NCBI GenBank assembly: GCA_905221605.1
Contig: CAJNDS010000456.1
Span: 35,001-99,000, forward strand
From: Symbiodinium natans
Taxonomy: Eukaryota; Sar; Dinophyceae; Suessiales; Symbiodiniaceae
Direction: 5' to 3'
Length of the DNA: 64,000 nucleotides
Shown in pieces: positions 33,147 to 42,575 of this stretch. Every line of letters starts with the position of its first letter. Position 1 is the stretch's first letter. The position numbers were made by a program, and so were the translations under genes. The notes under the pieces were generated by a model. The model had not been told where the DNA came from and did not search any database. It saw nothing but the letters and a program-made list of their open reading frames with translations.

Positions 33147-36100
33147 AGGTTGCAAGTCCGGAAAGCCATCCTGGTATCCGCTCTCTGAGGGTGACGGGTA
33201 TCAGGCCCATGGTTTGCGAATGTCATTCCAATGCTGTGCAGACACAGCGTTTCGCAATGCACGCTGAGGCGGGAGGTGCATCACAGGGTGCCCCACATGC
33301 AGCAACCCTGCAGCCGGTGCAGCCGAAACTTGGCGAACCCAACAGCGCAGCACCCGCGGCTTCTGTTGCTGCACCAAATCTGCAAAACATTGGCCTCGAT
33401 TGCTGGTATGAGTGCAAACAAAAATCCGGGTTTTGTGACTACTGTGGACTCGGCAACGCTTGCTGCCGGAATGGCTATCAGGCAGAATCCCCGAAGGAAT
33501 GCCAAGGCAACTTGAAATTCACAACCTGGCACCATGAATGCATCGTGCCTGATCGCTCAGCTGCACCAGCTGCAGCTGCTGCGCCACCACCAACAGCTGC
33601 TGTGCCACCACCGGCTGCTGCTTCTGCTGGCACCAGCCCCGCTGCCCCACATGCAGCAACCCTGCAGCCGGTGCAGCCGAAACTTGGCGAACCCAACAGC
33701 GCAGCACCTGCCGCTGCTGCTGCCACTCCAAGTTTGCAGCACATTGGCCTCGATTGCTGGTATGAGTGCAATCAAAGATCGGGGTTCTGTGACTACTGTG
33801 GACAAGGCAATGCTTGCTGCCGGAATGGCAAACAGGCAGAATCCCCGACGGAATGCCAAGGCAACTTGCAATTCACAACCTGGCACCATGAATGCGTCGT
33901 CCCTGATCGCTCAGCTGCTGCTGGTGCTACCCCCACTGCCCCTCACGCAGCAACCCTGCAACCGAACCAACTAGGCAACCCAAACGGGGCGTCACCAGCC
34001 GCTTCTGTGCCACCAGCGGCAGCTGGTGAAAGCCACGACTCGGCTATGGCCGCCGCAGGGGCTGCAGCCCAAGCAGCCGCCACGGCCGCAGGCAAGTCGG
34101 GCGAGGCCTTGATTGCATCGATCACAGAGGCCGTTTCGAAAGCTGCAGCTTCCGCAGGGATGAGTGCCGACCAGCAGAAGCAAGAAGCGGTAAAAGCAGC
34201 CCGCACGTATGCCGCAGCTGCAGGCCTTTCAGTTGCGGATGCAGAAAGTGCGGCACTTCATGCATTGGACGCCGCCCAGAACAAAGAATTTCAGACTGCC
34301 GGTGTTGCAATGCCACCAGCACCAACTATAAGTCCCGGAGTCCAGGCCGCAATGCCAACGATCAAGCCCGTTGTCCAAGCAGCTGGTGCCGCTGCTGCTG
34401 CCACTCCAAGTTTGCAGCACATTGGCCTCGATTGCTGGTATGAGTGCAATCAAAGATCGGGGTTCTGTGACTACTGTGGACAAGGCAATGCTTGCTGCCG
34501 GAATGGCAAACAGGCAGAATCCCCGACGGAATGCCAAGGCAACTTGCAATTCACAACCTGGCACCATGAATGCGTCGTGCCTGACCATTCGAAAAACGCT
34601 TACGAGCAGATTGCACTTGCAGCCGAAGCCGCAGCAAAGTCAGCTGCCGCAAGCGGTGCCACAGCTGCAGAGCAAGCACAACAAGCATCTGCAGCCCTTG
34701 GAGAGTATGCCAAGAAAATTGGGGTGCCACCGGAAGTCGCTGCCAAAATTGCAGGTGCTGGAGTTCAGGCCCCCGACGCCAGTCACTCACCTGCAGCGCA
34801 TGCAGACATGACTGGCGAAGTTAAAGCTGCAACTGCGGCCGTGGAGGCAGCAGCTTCGTCGAATGGTACCCCGCAACAGCAGCTAGCACAGGTTGCCGAA
34901 GCAGCCGCAAAGAAGGCTGCAGAATCTGGCCAAGGCTTTCAACAACAGGCAGAGGCTGCAGCAATCGCAGCAGGCACTGTTGCTGCAAAGATCGGAGTGC
35001 CGGCCGCAGATGCTGTCCACATGGCGGCAGAAGGGGCTGCCAGCGCGGCGCTGGCAGCTGGTGAAAGCCACGACTCGGCTATGGTAGCCGCAGGGGCTGC
35101 AGCCCAAGCAGCCGCCACGGCCGCAGGCAAGTCGGGCGAGGCCTTAATTGCATCGATCACAGAGGCCGTTTCGAAAGCTGCAGCTTCCGCAGGGATGAGT
35201 GCCGACCAGCAGAAGCAAGAAGCGGTAAAAGCAGCCCGCACGTATGCCGCAGCTGCAGGCCTTTCAGTTGCGGATGCAGAAAGTGCGGCCCTTCATGCAT
35301 TGGACGCCGCCCAGAACAAAGAATTTCAGACTGCCGGTGTTACGATGCCACCAGCACCAACTATAATTCCCGGAGTCCAGGCCGCAGATGCTGTCCACAT
35401 GGCGGCAGAAAGGGCTGCCAGCGCGGCGCTGGCAGCTGGTGAAAGCCACGACTCGGCTATGGTAGCCGCAGGGGCTGCAGCCCAAGCAGCCGCCACGGCC
35501 GCAGGCAAGTCGGGCGAGGCCTTGATTGCATCGATCACAGAGGCCGTTTCGAAAGCTGCAGCTTCCGCAGGGATGAGTGCCGACCAGCAGAAGCAAGAAG
35601 CGGTAAAAGCAGCCCGCACGTATGCCGCAGCTGCAGGCCTTTCAGTTGCGGATGCAGAAAGTGCGGCACTTCATGCATTGGACGCCGCCCAGAACAAAGA
35701 ATTTCAGACTGCCGGTGTTGCAATGCCACCAGCACCAACTATAAGTCCCGGAGTCCAGGCCGCAATGCCAACGATCAAGCCCGTTGTCCAAGCAGCTGGT
35801 GCCGCTGCTGCTGCCACTCCAAGTTTGCAACACATTGGCCTCGATTGCTGGTATGAGTGCAATCAAAGATCGGGGTTCTGTGACTACTGTGGACAAGGCA
35901 ATGCTTGCTGCCGGAATGGCAAACAGGCAGAATCCCCGACGGAATGCCAAGGCAACTTGCAATTCACAACCTGGCACCATGAATGCGTCGTGCCTGATCG
36001 CTCAGCTGCACAAGCTGCAGCAGCGGCTGCACCACCACCAGCTGCTGCAATGCCGACTGCTCTGCCTGTAAATTCAAAGGTGGGTGCAGCGACATCGATC

Positions 36101-36637
36101 GTTCCCGCCACGGGAAAGAATGAAACCCTGCCCACTCCAGAAAAGCTTGCCTTGCAAGCGGCCATGAAAGCTGCGGCCACATCTCCAGAAGCTGCACAAA
36201 GCGCAGCTGAAAATGCCGCCTTGAATGCAGGCAGCTCACCAGAGCAAGCTGCAGAGATTGCACGGGCTGCTGCTTATGCTGCGACGGGGGGTGCTGTCGT
36301 TGCACATGCAAGTGCTAGCATTGCACCGCTCGAAGAAAAGACAGGATCCCAAGGCAAAAGCAGTACCGGCAACACTGGAAAATCTGGCAACGAGCCCAGG
36401 CCTGCAGAGGTCGATGCAGCGGAAGCCGGAGCTGAAGCTGCCCGAGGCGCAGCTGCCGAAGGAAAGACGCCTGCAGAGCAGGCAAAGGCAGCTGCCGAAG
36501 CAGCAGGGAAAGCTGCTATGAATGGAGGCATGTCGCTTGTCGGAGCGGAGGAGGCAGCAAGGAGCGCCGCAGTGCCGCTCAGACAAAAACAACATAAAAT
36601 AACGCAAAGGTTACGCAAAGGGCGCAAGATGTCGTGA
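33147..36637 (+). CDS. Long exon: four Cys-rich modules alternating with Ala-rich helices
   Basis: The reading frame is open from 33116. A CCCGCAG acceptor before 33147 is the likeliest exon start; the first in-frame ATG is at 33209. Four near-identical modules of about 55 residues (near 33387, 33735, 34415 and 35827) read LDCWYECNQRSGFCDYCGQG, NACCRNGKQAESPTECQGN and LQFTTWHHECVVPD, with ten Cys each. They alternate with Ala-rich helical stretches containing AGESHDSAMAAAGAAAQAAA and GMSADQQKQEAVKAARTYAA, present three times. Copies at about 34020-34600 and 35433-36000 are almost identical in DNA, so the expansion is recent. I know of similar CW..C...G.C..CG.GNACC modules in dinoflagellate proteins, function unknown. 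The basic tail after about 36580 (RQKQHKITQRLRKGRK) may be intron read-through. Confidence 0.75.
34020..36000 (+). repeat. Intragenic near-identical duplications
   Basis: Three copies of an Ala-rich block start at about 34023, 35056 and 35436 (each beginning with GCTGGTGAAAGCCACGACTC). The first and third continue into a complete Cys-rich module, so about 575 bp are shared almost base for base. The second copy breaks off after about 330 bp. Differences are a handful of single bases, showing recent unequal exchange or gene conversion. Confidence 0.85.
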
Positions 36638-36881
36638 ATGTGAGTTATTGGTAGCTTATATTCGAGCCACTCTACAGAGAACTACTTTGAGGCATGCTGC
36701 AAAGGATGCGGGCCTGGATTCCGAGGAGGCGCCGATATTCGGAACAGCATGGAACAGCCGTGTTGTTGCAGAGCACATGCCTGGCACTTTCCAAGCCAAG
36801 AGCCCCCACCACCACCACATGATTCGTAGATTGACAGTGTAGATTCTCAGATCGACTTATGCGCTGCAAAAGGCATGTAGG

Positions 36882-37051
36882 AACTTCTGACTCCTGCGGC
36901 ATCCTTTGGCATGTGCTCTGAGGCTGCTCGCGTGGGCACACTGGCTGCCGAGGAAGCTGCTTCGTCGGGCGCATTCACGGCACGTGACATCGTGGTCAGG
37001 TCAACGCAACTCGATTGTACCATCACGAAACCCCACAATGGTAAACGAGGA
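36882..37051 (+). CDS. Probable following exon, Ala-rich helix
   Basis: After a TGTAG acceptor at about 36881 the frame reads LTPAASFGMCSEAARVGTLA, AEEAASSGAFTARDIVVRST and QLDC. This continues the Ala/Glu helical style of the long exon (for example MSLVGAEEAARSAAV at its end). It is probably the next exon of the same gene. Its downstream border is unclear. Confidence 0.4.
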
Positions 37052-37059
37052 ATGGACTC

Positions 37060-38230
37060 CGCGGCTCTGTCTGGAGTTGAAATTCAACTCTTGATATTTT
37101 GACATGTTCTCTCGTCCTGAGGCCTAAACAACAGAAAAACCTCGGCGGCGTGGAGTCTTCACAGCCGGGTGAGCCTCTGATAAAGGTGGGAAATCAATGA
37201 AGTAGGTGCCAGAATTGCCTACAGCTGCCCTCATTGGCAAACATGTCGCCGGACCAGGCCAAAGAGGGCGGCCATGATGAGACGCAGGGTATGGCAATGG
37301 CAGCAGTTGCTTGGTGAAACTTCTGCGTGGCACGAGTTGTCTCCGCTGCTCATTGTGGCTGTGTCTCTTCCAGTGTTAGGCATTAGAATAAGTGGGTGCT
37401 TGTCGGCAATCGTCCGCAGCTGGCACAGCAGCGGTATTCGGGGTGCACAGGGCCTCGCTATGCCTCGCTGGTTGTGCAGGGTGCACGTAGGGTGCAAAGG
37501 TGCTTGCGCATGGGTGCATGGGGTTGCTCGGAAGCTCGCGGGACAAACGGGGGAGGAGGCCGTCATGCAAGCATTCCCGACTCTGGTAAGTGTATCATGA
37601 AATTGGCGCAAAGTGTTGGCTCGCTGTAGGTTCTGCGCATCAGGCACTGTTACCATCAGGCCTCTAAGCAAAAGGGCCTTGAGTGTTTGTGTGTGTGTAC
37701 CATCCGTAGCTCGGATGTTGTTTTATTCTTTCGTTTAAGTTTTTAGGTTGAGCCATCAATCTCCTTCCGCACTCAGTGAAGCTACGCCTGGTTGGCCACC
37801 AGTGTGTATCTGCTTGACGACATTTATGACGACGTAGTTCATTTTTAATGTCCTAATGTTGTGAGTATGGTTGCTTCAGTTTCAACTATTGAAGAAGAAT
37901 GAACACTTTGACAACTGGCTTCGGCCAGCTCGCCTGAGTGTGTCTCGGCTGTGTGCTGTGTGTCGGGCCCATCTTGAAGCATAGACTATCATAGACTTAG
38001 ATGCCCAGGATGCAACAAGTTGCTCTGGAGATCAATGTCACGGTGACGATGGCCGCCTTGGACGTATCTGGTTCTGGCCATGCGTGGCCGCAGCTATTCT
38101 GGCGGTGCTGGCATGCTGCGCGACCTACATGCACGCGCTCCCTTGTCTTAAGCTAGCCTTATTTGGCCGCTTTGTAGCCCTGCAGCAGTCCTGCAGCTGA
38201 TCCTTGTGCCGTTTTCATACTGAGGTCTAA
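37060..38230. other. No supportable gene
   Basis: No exon could be supported on either strand. A GTGTGTGTGT stretch lies near 37688. The segment may be an intron between the Ala-rich gene and the EF-hand repeat gene, or an intergenic spacer. Confidence 0.35.
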
Positions 38231-38234
38231 GCAG

Positions 38235-39638
38235 GGAGGCAAAGCTGACCGAAGCGTGTCTGTAGAACTCCCCAGATCTTCTGGCGATGTGGAGAAGCCA
38301 GAGGAAGCACCTTTGATGCAGCAATACGGCCCCGCAATGCTCCCAGCACCGCTGCTGGCAGCTGCAGCTGCAAGCCAACAAGGCAGCAGGGCACAGGGGT
38401 CGGCTACACAGGCTTTACCTGAAGGAGGCTATGTCTATGCAGAACCATCGCCATACCTGCTTCCTGACGGGGCTGTTCCTGTCACTGTTCCTGAGCCATT
38501 CTACGCAAATGCACCGGGCAGTCCGACTTCCTATGCCAAGACAGGCACGCCTAGAGCTGGAGTTCAAATGGGCATCGCCAGTCCAGCTGACGCAGCCTAT
38601 GTGCAAACCGGCATGCCTGCAATGGGAGCTCAAATGGGTGTTGCGGGTCTGCCAGCCAACTATGTGCAAACCGGCATGCCTACAATGGGAGCTCAAATGG
38701 GTGTTACAGGTCTGCCAGCCAATTATGTCCAAACCAACATGCCTACAACGGGAGCTCGAATGGGTGTTGCAGGTCTGCCAGCCAATTACGTGCAAGCCGG
38801 CATGCCTACAACAGGAGCTGCTGCGGGTCTAGCAGCGGCAGCTGCTCCAGTGTCCACCAGCCAGGCAAGCTATGCGCAAACTGGCATGCCCACAGCCGGA
38901 GCTCAAATGAGTGTTGCAGGTCTGCCAGCAAATTATGTGCAAACCGGCATGCCTACAACAGGAGCTCAAGCGGCCATCGCAGGTACGCCAGCCCTCTCCT
39001 ATTTGCAAACCGGCATTCCTACAACGGGAGCTCAAGTGACTGCTGCGGGTCTCGCAGCGGCAGCTACTCCAGTGTCCACCAATGCAAGCTATGCGCAAAT
39101 CGGCATGCCCACAACCGGAGCTCAAATGGGCATCGCAGGCCCACTGCCAGCAGCATCAGCCACTCCAGCCTCTGCTTATGTGCAAACAGGCATGCCTTCA
39201 ATGGGAGCTCAACAGGGTGTTGCGGGTCTTCCAGCTACAGTGGCAGCTACTCCTTTGTCCACCTACGCACAGACTGCAAAGCCAGGCATGCGCGCAGCTT
39301 CACCGGCGGCAACAGGTCAATTCGTGCCAAATGCGCAATCAGTTAGCCCCGGACTGGGAGGAGCGGGAGGAGCGGGAGCAGCGCCCGCAAAGTCACAAGC
39401 AGCTTCATCAGCCATGGACCTCTTCGATGCACTAGATGTGAATGGAGACGGCGTCTTGGATGCGGCAGAGTTTGCTCAACTCCAAACGTTGGGTGCCAGC
39501 CCCTCACGCAGAACGGCCCCAGCTGTGCCGAGCGAGCCAGTAGCATCCAAGTCTGGGGTTGCGTCCTCAGTTGAAAGTTGGAACTCGGACACTGCAGGAT
39601 GCGGATGTGCAAGTTCACAAGCTCTACAAGTGCCATAA
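38235..39638 (+). CDS. Repeat protein (GMPTTGAQMGVAGLP-type) with C-terminal EF-hand
   Basis: A CTAAGCAG acceptor precedes 38235, and the frame is then open for 467 codons to TAA at 39636-39638. There is no in-frame ATG near the start, so the first exon lies upstream. After a Pro/Ala-rich head come about eleven units of 20-29 residues built on YVQTGMPTTGAQMGVAGLPA; some carry longer Ala-rich ends. Near the C-terminus AMDLFDALDVNGDGVLDAAE is a textbook EF-hand loop (DVNGDGVLDAAE, with D, N, D, V, D and E in the ligand positions), predicting Ca2+ binding. The protein ends with a Ser-rich tail and CGCASSQALQVP. No signal peptide or membrane helix is seen in this exon. The low-complexity units suggest a structural or surface protein; family unknown. 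Confidence 0.75.
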   Translation, partial: GGKADRSVSVELPRSSGDVEKPEEAPLMQQYGPAMLPAPLLAAAAASQQGSRAQGSATQALPEGGYVYAEPSPYLLPDGAVPVTVPEPFYANAPGSPTSYAKTGTPRAGVQMGIASPADAAYVQTGMPAMGAQMGVAGLPANYVQTGMPTMGAQMGVTGLPANYVQTNMPTTGARMGVAGLPANYVQAGMPTTGAAAGLAAAAAPVSTSQASYAQTGMPTAGAQMSVAGLPANYVQTGMPTTGAQAAIAGTPALSYLQTGIPTTGAQVTAAGLAAAATPVSTNASYAQIGMPTTGAQMGIAGPLPAASATPASAYVQTGMPSMGAQQGVAGLPATVAATPLSTYAQTAKPGMRAASPAATGQFVPNAQSVSPGLGGAGGAGAAPAKSQAASSAMDLFDALDVNGDGVLDAAEFAQLQTLGASPSRRTAPAVPSEPVASKSGVASSVESWNSDTAGCGCASSQALQVP

Positions 39639-39750
39639 TGTTGACTTCGCATTAATAAACCCCCCCCTTGATTGATCAATCTCTCTGGCCAGGGCCTCCT
39701 TAATTATATTCGCCTAAATCCTGGTAGGAAGTACTATTAGTTTTAGTATT

Positions 39751-39812
39751 CGGTAGTAGTACCAGTACTAGTACTAGTAGTACTAGTAGTACTAGTAGTA
39801 CTAGTACTACCG
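39751..39812. repeat. 62-nt near-palindrome of AGTACT/ACTAGT units
   Basis: It begins CGGTAGTAGTACC and ends CTAGTACTACCG, with the interior composed of self-complementary AGTACT and ACTAGT hexamers. It can fold into one long hairpin or several registers. It lies 113 bp past the stop codon of the EF-hand repeat gene, so it may sit in the transcript's 3' region. Confidence 0.8.
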
Positions 39813-39831
39813 TACAAAAAAATATTCCGGG

Positions 39832-39896
39832 CTTGATTTTATAATTGTGGGGGGCTATATTATTGTGTTCCGGCAGCTGGATTTTATAATTGTAGC
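39832..39896. repeat. Direct repeat TGATTTTATAATTGT
   Basis: TTGATTTTATAATTGTGG at about 39833 and TGGATTTTATAATTGTAG at about 39880 are near-identical and 47 bp apart, next to the palindrome. Origin unknown. Confidence 0.6.
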
Positions 39897-39944
39897 GGGA
39901 ATTCCTAATGTGAAGTCAACATTATACATATATATACACACTAT

Positions 39945-40010
39945 ATATTCACATTCACATTCACATTCACATTCATATTCATATTCATATTCATATTCAT
40001 ATTCATATTT
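39945..40010. repeat. Hexamer microsatellite (ACATTC then ATATTC)
   Basis: Four or so ACATTC units pass into six or so ATATTC units, an array of about 65 bp. The single-base switch in the unit shows one variant expanding beside the other. Confidence 0.9.
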
Positions 40011-40569
40011 GGGTTCAAGGCAGGAAGTCAGCCGCTGCGTGTTTAGGGCTTCTGAGTGCAATGACTTCCCGCGAAACATTTTAAAATAAAGAAAAGGCAG
40101 TATGAAAACCTTCCCATCCCATATCTCGCGCCGAGATGTACTATTTCACGATACTTATCGAGACAACTACACATCTTCATCTGCTGCGGGTATATCAGGC
40201 GCACGTTTCCTTTTGCGAACCTTCTGCGCTGAAGCATCGGTGCTTTCTACCTTGGCAATGACGAGAAGTCAGGCCTTCGGCCTAACTAAGTACGAAAAGT
40301 CGGGCCATGTTCTGGAAGCCCACTGTTGTGATATTTCCGCGACCGAAGCATTTCGGCGACTGTGTCTTCGTTCAAAAATCTGTGTCCCGATGCTGGGTTC
40401 CTTGTCAAGAGAGCTCCCATCTTGGGTCTTGTGGTGTTATCCAGACCAGGCGTTGACAGGGTCTCAAGGTGTGATGGCTGAACCAGGTGCGGGAGTTGGT
40501 ACTAAAATACCTGTCCAGCCGAGGAAACTTAACTGCCCAAGAGTCCGCCCATGAAGAGCACACGTTAAA

Positions 40570-41371
40570 AACAATATTTTCAGGGTGAGCGAAACGCACG
40601 CCGTGCAAAAGAATATTATAACGTAGTGCATTCATGAGGTTGTTTCGTTCATGTGTTCACACCCCTATTAATAATGGTACTTTGAAGGGGCCGCATGAGT
40701 AATACTACTATAAGGCCCCTGAACAGACTTTCCTTAGGACCTTGTCCTCCATTGAACTCACCCACGACATGAAATGAGATGAACGGGGAGAAGTACATTA
40801 TCATATGGACAAAAGATGTCTCTTACCCTGTCACTTCTTCAATAATGCTTTGCGTCAAGAAAAAGCCCTTTCCACGCCAATCCGTTATCTTCGTTTGGGG
40901 GTTTTCTCGTTTCTGAAGCTCTATAATTATTTGTATCCTTCAGTTTGGACATCTTTTCATTTATTGTCGTGTCCAACTTTAGGGATGTGGCCTGGAGAAG
41001 CTTTCTGTCTTCCAGATCCTTGCGAATTAACTTTTGCTAACTCACGTCTTTTATAGAATGCTGCTATATCTTTAGAAAATGCTTTTATTAATTTAGAAAT
41101 TTCATCACCATACATTATTTTCTTCACTTTGTGGTCATTCTATTTATCTTATCTTTTTATTAGTTTCGTATTCTCGCATATTCAATGAATGATTCACTTT
41201 ATGGTTGTTTTTTCTTTTTGCATACAGCATTACATTTCTTTCATCTAATGCTTGGTATCTTGCTTCTTTGTATTTTCTTCTTTTCTTGTGTTCACACCTT
41301 GTCTGTCCCCTGTAGTTCTTGGCGCTGTCTCGGATATCCTGGTCGGCTGCATAACTTCCCATGGTGTGCAC
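40570..41371 (-). pseudogene. AT-rich decayed coding island, unrecognised
   Basis: Minus-strand pieces in order from 41371 downward: CEHKKRRKYKEARYQALDER (with NVMLYAKRKNNHKVNHSL), then KLIKAFSKDIAAFYKRRELA (about 41000-41080), then after a frame change LKLDTTINEKMSKLKDTNNY (about 40915-40980) and NEDNGLAWKGLFL (about 40850-40890). A final GGQGPKESLFRGLIVVLL-like piece lies near 40700-40760. The Lys/Asn-rich, AT-rich codon style is like the polymerase-helicase relic at 11-13 kb and unlike local genes. Several stops and frame changes show decay. No domain was recognised. Confidence 0.45.
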
Positions 41372-41379
41372 AGGTGGAG

Positions 41380-42570
41380 TACTACAAAACTCTATTGCTA
41401 GTAAGCAGGCAAAAGATCTGCCAGATGATGTGTTTGGATGTGAGTGCCAGGCTCACAGACATGAAAAAGCAAACGCCCATGCCCAAAAACAATACAAAAC
41501 AGCAAGAAGCCCAAGCATACAATTGTTTAAGGACTCGTGGGAAAACTGGAACACCGAAACGAAAAAAATCAGACCAACAAAAACCCATTCCCGAAAAGCA
41601 ACAAAACCAATACTAACAAAGCCAAAAAGCAAAGAAAAGACACTTTTCCGGGACTCTTGATTTGCAAGCTTATTTCCACAGCTTTTGCAGAGTCACGGAT
41701 ATGTTTTGGTAATTTTGTTTTTTTGGTATTGGATGTTTGGTTTTTTAAGAATTGGTTTTCTGGGTTTTTGGTTTTGTTTTTTTGGGTTGTCGGTGTTCCT
41801 GGTCTCCTAAGAGTCCCGCAAAATTTGTATGTTTGGGTTTTGCCTTTTTGAATATTGTTTTTGCGGATTTAGCATGTCTGGCCTGCTTGCGAAACCCCAA
41901 AGCGCAGCGGCTCATGTTTGTACTCATGTTTATTTATGTATGTTTCTTGTCCATGCGCGTGCTGTGTGGCTTGAGGTCTTCCAAAAGCGCTGAGTCGAAG
42001 GACAGCGGTGCGGATTGCATGTGGCAGTGCCCGCCCCAGCGCAAGCCCGTAGGACAGCAATGATGTAATGAGAATACCTTCTTTACAGCACCATATGGAG
42101 AACTCACACAACGCCCCCTGTCACCGCCAGGCCGCCAAAACAAGGCCCAAATTTGGCTACGGACACTCGGCGTATTGTAGGATTGCAGAGGTTTCGAAGT
42201 GAACAGCCTCAAAACTCTTCAGGCTCAGCCCGAATAGTCCGCTGTGGCTTCTGACTTCGTTTGACCTGCCCAGGCAATGATTCCCTTGATCTTCCAGTAC
42301 TGTTCACAGCACCTGTGATCCATACTAGTGTCAACCACGGCTACTTGACTCAGAGTAGCAAGACGACTTTTGCAAAGATGATGTTGCGCAGAATAGTGAA
42401 ATAATAGGGTTGAAGACTTGGCCAGGGTGCGCAGGTGCACATGTTTCACTGGCAATGACCAGCAAGAACGCGATCGCATGCCCTCAATGAGCAGTGAACA
42501 CCACTTATCCATTCATGCGCTGTTCGAAGTCGGATATATGAAGTGCGGGACAGTGGCGATCGCGAGATTT
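41380..42570. other. No supportable gene; strand-composition switch
   Basis: From about 41460 to 41640 the plus strand is A/C-rich (CAAAAACAATACAAAACAGC-like). From about 41700 to 41860 it is T/G-rich (GGTTTTGTTTTTTTGGGTTG-like). The halves look like rough complements but I could not align a true inverted repeat. No exon is supported. Confidence 0.4.
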
Positions 42571-42575
42571 AGGCA

